In this document: one piece after another, positions 37,523 through 46,579 of the stretch
Layout of the letters: every line of letters begins with the position of its first letter
Numbering within the stretch: position 1 is the stretch's first letter
Source: Sulfurimonas sp.
GTDB lineage: Bacteria > Campylobacterota > Campylobacteria > Campylobacterales > Sulfurimonadaceae
Length of the DNA stretch: 64,000 bases
NCBI GenBank assembly: GCA_030949825.1
Contig: JAUZSC010000007.1
Coordinates: 1-64,000, forward strand
Direction of reading: 5' to 3'
Notes under the pieces: generated by a model
What the model was told of the DNA's origin: nothing
Seen by the model: only the letters and a program-made list of their open reading frames with translations
Databases searched by the model: none
Position numbers and translations under genes: made by a program

Positions 37523-38158
37523 TTAGTTATTAACTTCATCTTTATAAACATATTTTATTAAGATTTTATAACGAACAGGATTTTTAAACTCTGTTGTTTG
37601 CACATTAAAAACTATTAAATCACCTTGATTTGTATAAATGTACTGATTTGTCGCTGCTTTTGTTGTTTTAAAAGATTTAGTTTTTACAAACTTGTATTTA
37701 GAATGGAGTGATCGTTGAAACTTCATTACTTCAACTTCTGTAACTATTCCGCTTAAAGAGATTATTCCAACAAGATTAGAAGTGCTTCTTTTTTCCCATC
37801 TTCTATCAAACCCAAGATATTTTGTATCGTGTTCGACTGAAGTCAATGTATTCATAGTAATCCCAAGATAACTGTTACCGGCTTCGGCTCTTCTTTCTTC
37901 TTTTGCTTGTATGTTTTTCTCTAAGTTACCATACATTCTGACTTGATTTTCTTTGAGTCTTTTTAATTCTCTTTGTTTTTTTCGATCTTTTCTCTCTAGG
38001 CGAACTTTTTTTTCCTCTGCTGTTTCAATTTTTACATTGTTCAAGCTCGAAGTGTCAGTCATATTTTCAACTTGTTTTACAAACTGTTCACCCATTTCAT
38101 CGAACATATTTGCACCAAGAGAAAGGGAAATTAAGATTATTAGTACTAGTGTTTTCAT
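37523..38158 (-). CDS. Secreted/periplasmic protein, unknown
   Basis: 211 residues with a signal peptide (MKTLVLIILISLSLGANMFD), a charged helical stretch (EKKVRLERKDRKKQRELKRL) and a C-terminal mixed domain (FVKTKSFKTTKAATNQYIYT, NPVRYKILIKYVY). No family recognised. First gene of a pair with the J-domain-like membrane protein. Confidence 0.6.
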   Translation of the reverse strand: MKTLVLIILISLSLGANMFDEMGEQFVKQVENMTDTSSLNNVKIETAEEKKVRLERKDRKKQRELKRLKENQVRMYGNLEKNIQAKEERRAEAGNSYLGITMNTLTSVEHDTKYLGFDRRWEKRSTSNLVGIISLSGIVTEVEVMKFQRSLHSKYKFVKTKSFKTTKAATNQYIYTNQGDLIVFNVQTTEFKNPVRYKILIKYVYKDEVNN

Positions 38159-38221
38159 AGCTATTGCCTTTATTAGTTTTAAATATTATATCTGATTATT
38201 TTTCGATTGTTAAAAAGGGAA

Positions 38222-38332
38222 AAGACTCCCCTCCAGATACCTGCGGCACATAATGGTTTAAGGTGTGCTGCTGTATTCCTACCCTGACACATTATCTCAA
38301 ACCACCATTGCACAGGTCTAAAGAGAAGCGAC
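38222..38332 (-). ncRNA. ffs: SRP RNA (4.5S-type)
   Basis: On the minus strand the conserved domain IV reads GTGTCAGGG, then AGGAATACAGCAGCACA, the Ffh-binding loop of bacterial signal-recognition-particle RNA. Flanking arms GGTGGTTTGAG and CTTAAACCATTA pair, as do AGACCTG and CAGGTATCT. It ends in a TTTTCCCTTTTT tract. A TATAAT box lies just upstream (38336-38341 on the plus strand reads ATTATA). Exact ends are estimated. Confidence 0.88.
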
Positions 38333-38335
38333 CGC

Positions 38336-38341
38336 ATTATA
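38336..38341 (-). promoter_or_regulatory. -10 box of SRP RNA
   Basis: TATAAT on the minus strand, 5-8 bases before the inferred RNA start; no clear -35, as is common in Campylobacterota housekeeping promoters. Confidence 0.65.
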
Positions 38342-38353
38342 ACTGAAAAAGTT

Positions 38354-38692
38354 TTAAGAAGCAATAGTCCCGATAGCTTCTTTAACAGCGGCTAAATATC
38401 CAGCGTAATCAAAATCTACATTAGATGCTGTTGCCGCAAACTCCATCTCTTTCATCATTTCATAGATTTCACTAAACTTTAGATTTCCAGCACTTCCTTT
38501 AATAGAATGCGCATTTGATTGAATCACTTTAAAATCATTTGAAGATATAGCAGATGTTAAAGCTTCTAAAATTCCAGCAGATTCTTCTAAAAAGCTTCCT
38601 ATAAGCATTGGCATATGTTTTGGTTTTAAACCAATTGACACCGCCATCTCCTCGTGGTTTAAATTTGAATAATTTGCATTTAATATTGGCAT
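38354..38692 (-). CDS. Histidine phosphotransfer (Hpt) domain protein
   Basis: 112-residue four-helix Hpt protein that relays phosphate between a hybrid kinase and a response regulator. The phospho-accepting His lies in NAHSIKGSAGNLKF. Stand-alone Hpt with no kinase or regulator adjacent, so its partners must lie elsewhere. Start preceded by AGGAAATAC. Confidence 0.88.
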   Translation of the reverse strand: MPILNANYSNLNHEEMAVSIGLKPKHMPMLIGSFLEESAGILEALTSAISSNDFKVIQSNAHSIKGSAGNLKFSEIYEMMKEMEFAATASNVDFDYAGYLAAVKEAIGTIAS

Positions 38693-38796
38693 GTTGTATT
38701 TCCTATCTTTTTATACAATCTTATCATAAAATTAGCTTTTAAGCATTGCTTTGATGATTTTTTGGTTATAATTTACATATCAAACAAGGAGTATTT

Positions 38797-39198
38797 ATGG
38801 CATATTTTAAAAAAGTTAAACTAAAAGACAAGCTTTACGGCATAGTATTTGGTGCAGGTAAAGTTACACAGGTTTTTGAAGACTCCCACTATAAGATGAT
38901 GGTTACTTTTAGTAATGGCTATGAAGTTCCTTATACAGAAGACGGCATCCCTGGCTGGGGTAACTTTAAAAAACAAACAATTTTTTATAAGTCAGATATC
39001 GACTTAACAAATGTAGACTTTAGTCCTGTAACAAAAGTACTCTCGCCTAAAAAAATCATTAAACTAAGGGAGAAGAAGAAACTAGAAGTTAGACTTCCTT
39101 CTGGAATCTGGTCCTCATGTAAGAAGTGTGTAAAAGAGTATGTAGAAGAGATGCTAGAAAATGAAAACTACCACCTTTTTAGAAAAAAAGACTCTTAG
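38797..39198 (+). CDS. Conserved hypothetical protein, 133 residues
   Basis: Not recognised. The N-terminal half looks like a small beta barrel (LYGIVFGAGKVTQVFEDSHY, MMVTFSNGYEVPYTEDGIPG). The C-terminal half has WSSCKKCVKEY with a CxxC pair. The start at 38797 follows AAGGAG. It precedes the recycling operon by 12 bases and may be its first gene, but the junction is uncertain. Confidence 0.55.
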   Translation: MAYFKKVKLKDKLYGIVFGAGKVTQVFEDSHYKMMVTFSNGYEVPYTEDGIPGWGNFKKQTIFYKSDIDLTNVDFSPVTKVLSPKKIIKLREKKKLEVRLPSGIWSSCKKCVKEYVEEMLENENYHLFRKKDS

Positions 39199-39210
39199 TA
39201 AAATTTTAAA

Positions 39211-39770
39211 ATGAGTATTTTATTCTTTACATAGTAATAGCTCTAAAATCAGAAGCCCAAGCTTATGTAGACAAATACACATTACAAAAGACAAAATTAG
39301 CTCATTTTACTCTTTATTTTAGTAGTAAAATCACTCTTATCCTCAGTGGTATTGGTTCTCATAGCTCTGCACAAGCTACGCAGATGCTCATTAATCATTA
39401 CGATATTACAGATGATGATATTTATTTAAATATCGGCATCTGTGGTGCACGCTCGTCTTATGCAATTGGAGAACTTATAGAGATTGGTGCACTCACCTAC
39501 AATGAAAAAACTATAATGCTTCCAAATGAAAGCACAAAAAAGCTTACATGTGTTGATGAAGAAATACAAAAAGACGGCTATGAAATAGTAGATATGGAGT
39601 CCTATGGTTTTTATGAGGCAGTTATCCACTCCCCTGCTATAAAAAACTTTTATATATTCAAAGTCGTATCCGACCACTTTGAACCACAAACAATCACCAA
39701 AGAAGCAACAAAATCACTTGTCTTTAATGCAATAGATGCTATAAATATCATTATCAACAAAGAGGTTTAA
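39211..39770 (+). pseudogene. Nucleoside phosphorylase-like protein (PNP_UDP superfamily), one frameshift
   Basis: Start ATG at 39211 (MSILFF). The frame changes at about 39228 to IVIALKSEAQAYVDKYTLQK. ITLILSGIGSHSSAQAT, LNIGICGARS and EIVDMESYGFYEA are the ribosyl-binding and substrate motifs of nucleoside phosphorylases/MTA-SAH nucleosidases. About 186 residues is short for the family. Two bases separate it from nagZ, so it is the first clear member of the operon. Substrate unknown. Confidence 0.7.
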
Positions 39771-39772
39771 CC

Positions 39773-40849
39773 GTGAAAATATTTTTTTTATTCTTCGTTC
39801 TTGTGACATCTATGTTTGCCATGCAAATAAGCGATACTAAACTCAAACAAATGATAGGACAAATGCTCATTGTTGGATTTCCTAACACAAGCGTGAATAA
39901 ACAAAGTAAAATTATCAAAGACATCAATAAGTACAAACTCGGTGGGGTTATTCTCTTTGATGTTTTTTATACCGACAGAGAGAGGAACAAAAATATATCC
40001 TCATCCACTCAATTAAAAAAGCTAAGCTCGGATTTACAAAGACTAACACAAGGTAAAATAATAATCTCAGTCGATCAAGAAGGTGGACACGTTGCAAGGT
40101 TAAAACCCAAGTATGGCTTTAAAGCATTTCCTTCTGCAAAAAAAGTATCTTCAGCATCTACTATAGAAGCAAAAAGAAGCTACAAAGAGATGTCTATAAT
40201 GTTACAAGAAAATGGAATAAACTGTAACTTTGCTCCCGTTGTAGACTTAGAAATAAATCCGAAAAACAAAGTTATAGTTGGGCTTGAACGCTCTTTTTCA
40301 AAGTCAAGTATGCAAGTCAAAAACTATGCAAGTATCCTTATAGACGAACAAGAAAAAGTAGGAATCATAAGCGTTTTAAAACACTTCCCTGGGCATGGTT
40401 CATCTCTAGGTGATTCGCATCTGGGCTTTGTAGATATAACAGACACTTGGAGTGAAAAAGAATTAGAACCTTACCAGTACCTCATCGATTCCGGGAAAAT
40501 AAAAATGATTATGACCGCTCATGTTTTTAACAAGCATCTCGACGATACATATCCCGCAACACTCTCATACAATGTAAACACTAAACTACTCCGCCAAAAG
40601 ATGGACTACAAAGGTGTCGTAGTCAGTGACGACTTACAGATGCGAGCGATTTCTAAACATTATTCGCTCCAAGAAACAGTGACCTTAGCTATCAATGCAG
40701 GTGTAGATATTTTACTTTTTGGAAATCAACTCGCAGCTCAAGGTACAGATGAAATTGTTCAAAGTATTTTCACTCAAGTCAAAAATGGGAAAATTCCACT
40801 CCAGAGAATTATCCAATCAAACAAACGGATAAAAAAACTCCATGAATAA
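39773..40849 (+). CDS. nagZ: beta-N-acetylhexosaminidase NagZ (GH3)
   Basis: 358 residues, GTG start. Removes GlcNAc from GlcNAc-anhydroMurNAc muropeptides. The N-terminus is a signal-like hydrophobic stretch (IFFLFFVLVTSMFAM), suggesting periplasmic location rather than the cytoplasmic enzyme of enterics. SVDQEGGHVARL, VLKHFPGHGSSLGDSH (catalytic Asp-His dyad region) and VVVSDDLQMRAI (nucleophile Asp) are GH3 NagZ signatures. Its end overlaps the symporter gene by 8 bases. Confidence 0.92.
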   Translation: MKIFFLFFVLVTSMFAMQISDTKLKQMIGQMLIVGFPNTSVNKQSKIIKDINKYKLGGVILFDVFYTDRERNKNISSSTQLKKLSSDLQRLTQGKIIISVDQEGGHVARLKPKYGFKAFPSAKKVSSASTIEAKRSYKEMSIMLQENGINCNFAPVVDLEINPKNKVIVGLERSFSKSSMQVKNYASILIDEQEKVGIISVLKHFPGHGSSLGDSHLGFVDITDTWSEKELEPYQYLIDSGKIKMIMTAHVFNKHLDDTYPATLSYNVNTKLLRQKMDYKGVVVSDDLQMRAISKHYSLQETVTLAINAGVDILLFGNQLAAQGTDEIVQSIFTQVKNGKIPLQRIIQSNKRIKKLHE

Positions 40850-42332
40850 TACTTTTTCTTCACTTGATTGGTTTGTTTTTATCGCTTATTTCCTCATTTT
40901 AGGACTAAGCTCTTACTTTTTTTCTCGCACAAAAATCAAGTCTACGAGAGAGTATTTTCTAGGCTCAAACACTATGGGAATGCTCGCGGTAGCCATCTCA
41001 GTACTCGCTACCTCACAATCTGCTGCAACCTTTTTAGGTGCACCTGAGTTTTCATACAAGCACGACTTTACTTTTATAGGCTTTTACTTCTCAAGTCTAC
41101 TCGCCGTTATCTTTGTAGCCTATGTTTTAATTCCAAAGTTCTATGCCATGAAGGCTGTAACAGTCTACGAACTTTTAGAACAACGCTATGGGAGGAGTGC
41201 AAAAAAACAAGCAGGAGTAATGTTTCTTATCGGTCGTATTTTTGCAAGTGGAGCAAGGCTCTACATCGGTTCTTTGGCTATTTCTATGATTCTTTTTGGC
41301 GACATTATATTTGTACATGTTGCGACTTCCATTATCATTCTTATTCTAGGCGCACTTGCTTATACCTATTTCGGTGGGATAAAGTCTGTGATTTTAAGTG
41401 ATGCCATTCAAGCTTTTACCTATGTAGGTGCGGGTATCGCTGTTTTAGTTTTTCTTTACTACTCACTTGAAAATGTAGCTATCCTAGAAATTTTAGTGCA
41501 AAACAACAAACTAAACTTCATAGACACAAGCTTAGATGGAAAGTTTAGTCTCATCGGACTTTTAACTGGTTGGTTACTTTTAAACATAGCAGCCTTTGGA
41601 CTCGACCAAGACATGACACAACGCGTTCTCTCCTGCAAAAACCAAAAAGAAGCAGCAAAATCTTTAATCGTGTCTATAGTTCTTGCAATTCCTGTCGTAC
41701 TAATTTTTATGAGTATAGGTGCATTACTTTTTGTTTTTTATCAAGATGCCCAGCTTTCTCAAAACTTCGAGGGCGAGAGTATCACTATCTTTATGTACTA
41801 TATTTTAAATGAGATGCCCCAAGGTTTACGAGGTCTTGTAACAGTGGGAGCAATAGCCGCAGCACTTTCTTCAACAAACTCAGTTTTAGGGGCTATGGCA
41901 TCTGTAGCTATTGAAGATTTATACAGACCATGGAAACTCTCAAAACTCAAAAAAGCTGAAAAGATTGATGAGGCATATTTTTTAAGCGCATCAAAAAAAG
42001 CCGTACTTTTTTTCGCACTCACTCTATCTGCTATGGCAATGCTAAGTTACTTTTGGCAACGCTACGCAGAACTCTCTCTTATAGGATTTGCCCTTGGAGT
42101 TATGGCTTTTGCTTACACTGGTTTACTTGGAGTGTATTTCTCAGCTATATTCACTTCACGAGGGAACATGCTAACTGTGCCTTTTGCATTAGTCGGTGGC
42201 TTTTTAACAGTACTAGCACTTCAGCCTTACACCTTTGGCATCTCGCTTGGCTTTTCTTGGCAAATTGTTATGGGTACGCTGGTCTCATTCCTTATAATGC
42301 AAACAGGTATACAAGGAGAGCAAAGTGACTGA
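40842..42332 (+). CDS. Sodium:solute symporter (SSS family), probable amino-sugar importer
   Basis: 496 residues with about 13 membrane helices. The SSS signature is seen as YFGGIKSVILSDAIQAF, with GSNTMGMLAVAISVLATSQS in the N-terminal Na+-site region. Overlaps nagZ upstream and anmK downstream by 8 bases each. This placement, between the periplasmic hexosaminidase and the cytoplasmic kinase, implies that it imports the sugar released by NagZ and MltB, such as anhydroMurNAc or GlcNAc. Substrate is inference from context; no AmpG-like permease is present here. Confidence 0.88.
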   Translation: MNNTFSSLDWFVFIAYFLILGLSSYFFSRTKIKSTREYFLGSNTMGMLAVAISVLATSQSAATFLGAPEFSYKHDFTFIGFYFSSLLAVIFVAYVLIPKFYAMKAVTVYELLEQRYGRSAKKQAGVMFLIGRIFASGARLYIGSLAISMILFGDIIFVHVATSIIILILGALAYTYFGGIKSVILSDAIQAFTYVGAGIAVLVFLYYSLENVAILEILVQNNKLNFIDTSLDGKFSLIGLLTGWLLLNIAAFGLDQDMTQRVLSCKNQKEAAKSLIVSIVLAIPVVLIFMSIGALLFVFYQDAQLSQNFEGESITIFMYYILNEMPQGLRGLVTVGAIAAALSSTNSVLGAMASVAIEDLYRPWKLSKLKKAEKIDEAYFLSASKKAVLFFALTLSAMAMLSYFWQRYAELSLIGFALGVMAFAYTGLLGVYFSAIFTSRGNMLTVPFALVGGFLTVLALQPYTFGISLGFSWQIVMGTLVSFLIMQTGIQGEQSD

Positions 42333-43407
42333 GTTATATATTGGAGTTATGAGCGGAACAAGCCTTGATGGAGTTGATGTAACTTTATGTAAAATCGACG
42401 ATACAACTTGTAAACTCATTTATGCACTTGAGTATCCCTTAGATGCAGACTTAAAAGAAGAGATACTCTCTACTATTTCAGGTCAAACAACCTTAGCATC
42501 TATAGGTATTTTAAATACTAAACTAGCAAACCTATTTGCAGATGCCATCAATGCACTTCTTGGAAAATATACGATAGATGCTTCTACTGTTAAAGCAATA
42601 GGGCTCCATGGGCAAACCCTTTGGCATGAACCTCAAGGTGACTTTCCTTTTTCTATACAACTTGGATGTCCAAATATTGTGAGTGCTCAAACAAACATAC
42701 AAGTTGTCGCAGATTTTAGAAGCATGGATATAGCAAACGGTGGACAAGGTGCTCCTTTTGCTCCTGCTTTTCATGAGTTTTTATTTAAACAAGAAACAAA
42801 AAAGATTGCTCTTATAAATATAGGTGGCATGGCTAATATCACAATATTAGATGCTAAAATAAAAGGCTGGGACACAGGACCGGGAAATGTTTTACTCGAC
42901 TACTGGGTACATACCTGCAAAAACCTTCCTTACGACCCAGATGGAACCTTTGCTGCATCTGGAAAAATAAACAAATCACTGTTAGTGAGTTTTTTAAATG
43001 ATGACTACTTCAAAAAAGCACCTCCTAAAAGTACAGGAAGAGAATACTTTAACGCAAGTTGGCTCAGCTCTCATTTAGCCCTCTTTGATATAATTAATAA
43101 AGAAGATATACAAAGAACACTCTTAGAATTAACTGCAATAACTATTGCAAACGATGTGAAATCAAAGGCTAGTGAAGTACTTATAGTATGTGGTGGTGGT
43201 GTAAAAAATACTTTTTTGATAAGACGGCTAAGAGAGTTAAACACCTGTTCACTTGCAACTAGCGATGATTATGGAGTTAGTAGCGATTACATGGAGTCCA
43301 TGGCATTCGCTTGGTTTGCAAAAAAACGATTAGATAAAGAAGTAGTAAATCTCAAATCCGTAACAGGTGCTTCAAAAAATTCAATCTTAGGTGGAATCTA
43401 TGGATAA
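42325..43407 (+). CDS. anmK: Anhydro-N-acetylmuramic acid kinase AnmK
   Basis: 360 residues, normal length. Opens the 1,6-anhydro ring of anhydroMurNAc with phosphorylation to MurNAc-6-P, using ATP. Seen: MSGTSLDGVDV (phosphate loop), GLHGQTLWHEPQGDFPFSIQ, NIGGMANITI, WDTGPGNVLLDYW and LIVCGGGVKNTFLI. Starts within the symporter gene and overlaps amgK by 8 bases, so it is translationally coupled in the recycling operon. Confidence 0.95.
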   Translation: MTELYIGVMSGTSLDGVDVTLCKIDDTTCKLIYALEYPLDADLKEEILSTISGQTTLASIGILNTKLANLFADAINALLGKYTIDASTVKAIGLHGQTLWHEPQGDFPFSIQLGCPNIVSAQTNIQVVADFRSMDIANGGQGAPFAPAFHEFLFKQETKKIALINIGGMANITILDAKIKGWDTGPGNVLLDYWVHTCKNLPYDPDGTFAASGKINKSLLVSFLNDDYFKKAPPKSTGREYFNASWLSSHLALFDIINKEDIQRTLLELTAITIANDVKSKASEVLIVCGGGVKNTFLIRRLRELNTCSLATSDDYGVSSDYMESMAFAWFAKKRLDKEVVNLKSVTGASKNSILGGIYG

Positions 43408-44334
43408 TATAAAAGCTTGGCTGGCAACAACTCCCTATAAAGACTTTCAAATAACAGTAGCATCTGCAGATGCAAGCTTTAGAAAATACTACCGTTTAAC
43501 TCAAAATGAAGAGAGTTTTTTACTTATGGATTCTTCACTTGAGTTAGCATCTCTTTCTCCATTTATAAAAGTAACAGACAAGCTTCGCAAACTCAATGTT
43601 AAAGCTCCTGAGATTTTAGAAAAACACATTGAAGAGGGTTTTTTAATCTTAGAAGACTTTGGTTCTATGCATTATCTTGATATTTTAGATTGGGATAATT
43701 TTGAAGACTTGTACAAAAAAGCGATTGATGAGATTCTTAAGATGCAAGAGGCAGATGCAAGTGATTTACCTGTATACGACAAAGAGTTTCTCATCTTTGA
43801 AATGGACTTAATGGAGACTTGGTACATGGAAAAACTTCTTCCTGTTTCACTTTCTTCCAAACAAAAAGAGATTATAAAAGATGCGCTGAACTCCATCGCA
43901 GATGTAGTTTTATCCCAGCCACAAAATGTATTTGTCCATAGAGATTTTCATTCGCGTAACATTATGCTGACTCCTCAAAATGAAATTGGGATTATTGATT
44001 ATCAAGATGCTATGTGTGGTTCTATTTGTTATGACTTAGCTTCACTTCTTGAAGATTCTTACATTGAGTTTGACCGTGAAGAGATGCAAAAACTTGTTCT
44101 TTATTTTCGTGATAAAAAAGGACTTGAGGTTGATGATGCTACTTTTATAAAATGGTTTGACTTTACTTCTATGCAAAGACATATAAAAGTACTTGGAATT
44201 TTTGCAAGACTTTATAAGCGTGATGGAAAAAAGGCTATTTAAAAGATATTCCACTCACCCTAAAATACCTTTTTGACACAGCAAAACTTTACGAAGAAAC
44301 AAAGCCACTCAACCAAATGTTTAAAGAGATTTAA
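43400..44334 (+). pseudogene. amgK: Anomeric MurNAc/GlcNAc kinase AmgK, one frameshift at C-terminus
   Basis: Aminoglycoside-phosphotransferase-fold kinase that makes MurNAc-1-P. ATG at 43400 overlaps the anmK stop. ADASFRKYYRLTQNEESFLL (nucleotide-binding strand), VHRDFHSRNIML (catalytic HxDxxxxN) and IGIIDYQDAMCG (metal Asp) fit AmgK. A six-base A-run at 44227-44232 is one base too long for the conserved end YLKDIPLTLKYLFDTAKLYE, so the frame stops at 44242 instead of 44334. About 311 residues when joined. murU follows with a TAATG overlap. Confidence 0.85.
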
Positions 44335-44998
44335 TGAAAGCAATGATTTTAGCAGCTGGTCGAGGGAGAGAATGCGACCTCTTACCGACAAGCTGCCCAA
44401 ACCTCTTTTAGTTGTTAGAGATAAGCCTTTAATAGTTTGGCATCTACAAAAACTCGTAGATGCTGGCTTTAGTGAAGTAGTAATCAACATCGCACATCTT
44501 GGTCAAAAAATCATAGATGCTCTAGGTGATGGAACAGAATTTGGAATCCAAATCACTTACTCTGATGAAAGAGATTCTGGAGCATTAGAGAGTGCTGGCG
44601 GAATTAAAAAAGCACTTCACCTTTTAGGGGATGAGACTTTTTTTCTTGTTAATGGTGATGTCTTTTGTGATTATGAATTTGACGCTAGTTTTGATTTAAA
44701 AGAAAAGTTAGCCCATCTTATTTTAGTTCCTAACCCGGAGCATAACCCCAAGGGTGACTTTGGCTTAAAGAACACTTTAGTTTTAAATGAAGACAGTCAA
44801 AAATACACTTTTTCAGGCATAGGATATTATAATCCACTTCTTTTTAAATCCATAGACTTTGGTGCATCTGCCCTTGCTCCACTCTTGCGTAAAGAGATAG
44901 ACAGAGAAAACATTTCTGGTGAAATTTATCATGGAGAATGGCACGATATTGGAACACCTCAGAGATTAGAAAACATCAATACAAGGTTCAACAAATAA
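44334..44998 (+). pseudogene. murU: N-acetylmuramate-1-phosphate uridylyltransferase MurU, one frameshift
   Basis: Converts MurNAc-1-P to UDP-MurNAc, bypassing MurA/MurB. Start MKAMILAAGRG at 44334. One G is missing at about 44367, after which ERMRPLTDKLPKPLLVVRDK follows, the GxRxxPxTxxxPKP nucleotidyltransferase motif. LVNGDVFCDYEF has the metal Asp and YHGEWHDIGTPQRLE the conserved end. About 221 residues. Coupled to amgK and mltB by TAATG overlaps. Confidence 0.86.
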
Positions 44999-45965
44999 TG
45001 AAAATACTTTTACTAACACTTCTACTAACAACACTAACATACGCACAATACACAAACTGTGAGTTTCAAAATAAACGCTATACAGAGATATGTGAAAAGC
45101 TAGTTAAAAAAGGAGTTCCCGTACATGATGCAAATGCTTTTTTACTCTCGCCAAAGGCTAAGAAGCTTGATTTACTAAGTTTTAAATTTTTTCATCCAAG
45201 TAAAATTAAATCACATCGAGCAAGTGAAAAACGCGCTAATAATGTTTTAGTAAAATATGTTCCTAAAATTGTAACACATGTTAAAAAGTATGCAAAAGTT
45301 TATGACAAAGCTGAAGAAAAATACGGAGTAAACAGAGAAGTAATAGCAGCTATTTTAATGAAAGAAACAAAACTAGGAGAAATCAAACCGAGCTTTGATG
45401 CCTTTGTAGTTTTCAACACCCTCATTAGAAAAGTAGATGTAAAATCAAAACGCGATACATGGCTTTTAAACATGGGAAAATCAAATCTCGTGTCAATCAT
45501 CTCTTACTGTTATAAAAGTGGCTTAAAACCACTTGAGTGTAACTTACCTAGCTCATACGCAGGTGCTGTTGGAATCCCTCAGTTTATGCCAAGTAGTTTT
45601 GTTCATATTGACAGTTACCAAAATAAAATTGGCGATATAACAAAGATGGAAGATGCCATAGTATCTGCTGCAAAATACCTTAATGAAAGAGCTGGATATA
45701 CAGAGCTAATAAAGTGGGACAAAATACCTAAGATGCCAGATATCGAAGCTCAGTGGTACGACTACGAATTTGCAAATAAAAACGCCTCTTTTGTCTACGC
45801 CGAGAGTAAAAGAACTGGGAAAAAAGTACAACTGCTTCGCCTGCAAAAAAGAAGAACTCCAGTACTTAAAAAAAATACGCAAAATACATTATGCGTTATA
45901 ACAACTCTTCAAACTATGCCATAGGTGTTATGAGGTTAGCGTACGATACACATCTGGGTTTATAA
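44998..45965 (+). pseudogene. mltB: Membrane-bound lytic transglycosylase MltB-like (GH103), one frameshift near end
   Basis: Cleaves murein to anhydroMurNAc ends, feeding the pathway encoded upstream. Signal peptide MKILLLTLLLTTLTYAQ without a lipobox Cys. IAAILMKETKLGEIKPSFDA contains the catalytic Glu (KET), with GAVGIPQFMPSSFVHI and AAKYLNERAGY. An A-run near 45827 has one base too many, so the frame leaves the conserved end YNCFACKKEELQYLKKYAKY, then NYAIGVMRLAYDTHLGL. Joined length of about 322. Its end overlaps the convergent mazF by six bases. Confidence 0.86.
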
Positions 45966-46292
45966 AATACTTTTAAGCAAGGCAAGTGCCGTTTGGATCA
46001 CTTCACTTTCTGCTTTTTCAACAAAAGATATTTTTCTTGCATTATAATCAAGAGATTTCATTTGCTCACACATTACATATCCGGTTGTTTTAGTATTTTC
46101 TAATTTTATATGAAAAGGATAGCCTCTATCCGTATTAGTAATTGGACACGCAAAAGCTAAACCTAAGTGTTCATTAAAAACTTCATTACTTATAATTAAC
46201 GCGGGTCGTTTTCCTTTTTGTTCATGTCCACTTTGAGGATTAAAGTCGAGATAAACTATATCACCTTGAACTGGAATATATTTTTTCACCAT
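45960..46292 (-). CDS. mazF: MazF-family toxin (mRNA interferase)
   Basis: 110-residue sequence-specific endoribonuclease of the PemK/MazF fold. PVQGDIVYLDFNPQSGHEQK then GKRPALIISNEVFNE is the conserved N-terminal block with the catalytic Arg. CPITNTDRGYPFHI and EQMKSLDYNARK follow. Overlaps the antitoxin gene by 7 bases. Intact. Confidence 0.92.
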   Translation of the reverse strand: MVKKYIPVQGDIVYLDFNPQSGHEQKGKRPALIISNEVFNEHLGLAFACPITNTDRGYPFHIKLENTKTTGYVMCEQMKSLDYNARKISFVEKAESEVIQTALALLKSIL

Positions 46293-46528
46293 ATTTCTTT
46301 ACCAACACTGTCATCAATCTCTTCACTTGCTACATAATTTGATGGCATTTTTGCTACAAGTTCATGAATATCAAACTCTTTTTTCTTTTTGATTGGTTCA
46401 ATAATTATTTTATGATTCTTAACAAGGACATTGACTTTATCCCCTATCGCTAAACTCATATTTTTTATAATCTCTTTAGATAAGCGGATCCCTTGAGAGT
46501 TACCCCAATTTGAAATTGTAGCTGTCAT
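46286..46528 (-). CDS. mazE: MazE-family antitoxin
   Basis: 80 residues from the second in-frame ATG (46528). This start is chosen because it begins the AbrB-type MTATISNWGNSQGIRLSK exactly and follows AAGGAAAAC; the upstream start would add 11 unrelated residues and run through the promoter. The C-terminal acidic tail (YVASEEIDDSVGKEIW) is the toxin-binding part. Confidence 0.9.
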   Translation of the reverse strand: MTATISNWGNSQGIRLSKEIIKNMSLAIGDKVNVLVKNHKIIIEPIKKKKEFDIHELVAKMPSNYVASEEIDDSVGKEIW

Positions 46529-46552
46529 ACTGTTTTCCTTAGAATATAATGT

Positions 46553-46567
46553 ATATACCAAGTATAT
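46553..46567. promoter_or_regulatory. Palindromic operator of mazEF
   Basis: ATATAC-CAA-GTATAT lies 25 bases before the mazE start, inside the presumed promoter. Typical position for MazE/MazEF autorepression; binding inferred. Confidence 0.6.
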
Positions 46568-46579
46568 CCTATTTTATAT

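Noticed and set aside
38179..38364. Short minus-strand frame of 61 codons
   Set aside because: It lies within the SRP RNA gene, whose conserved loop and paired arms explain the conservation.
41570..41812. Plus-strand frames inside the SSS symporter gene (also 42053-42328)
   Set aside because: Out-of-frame shadows of an intact 496-residue transporter.
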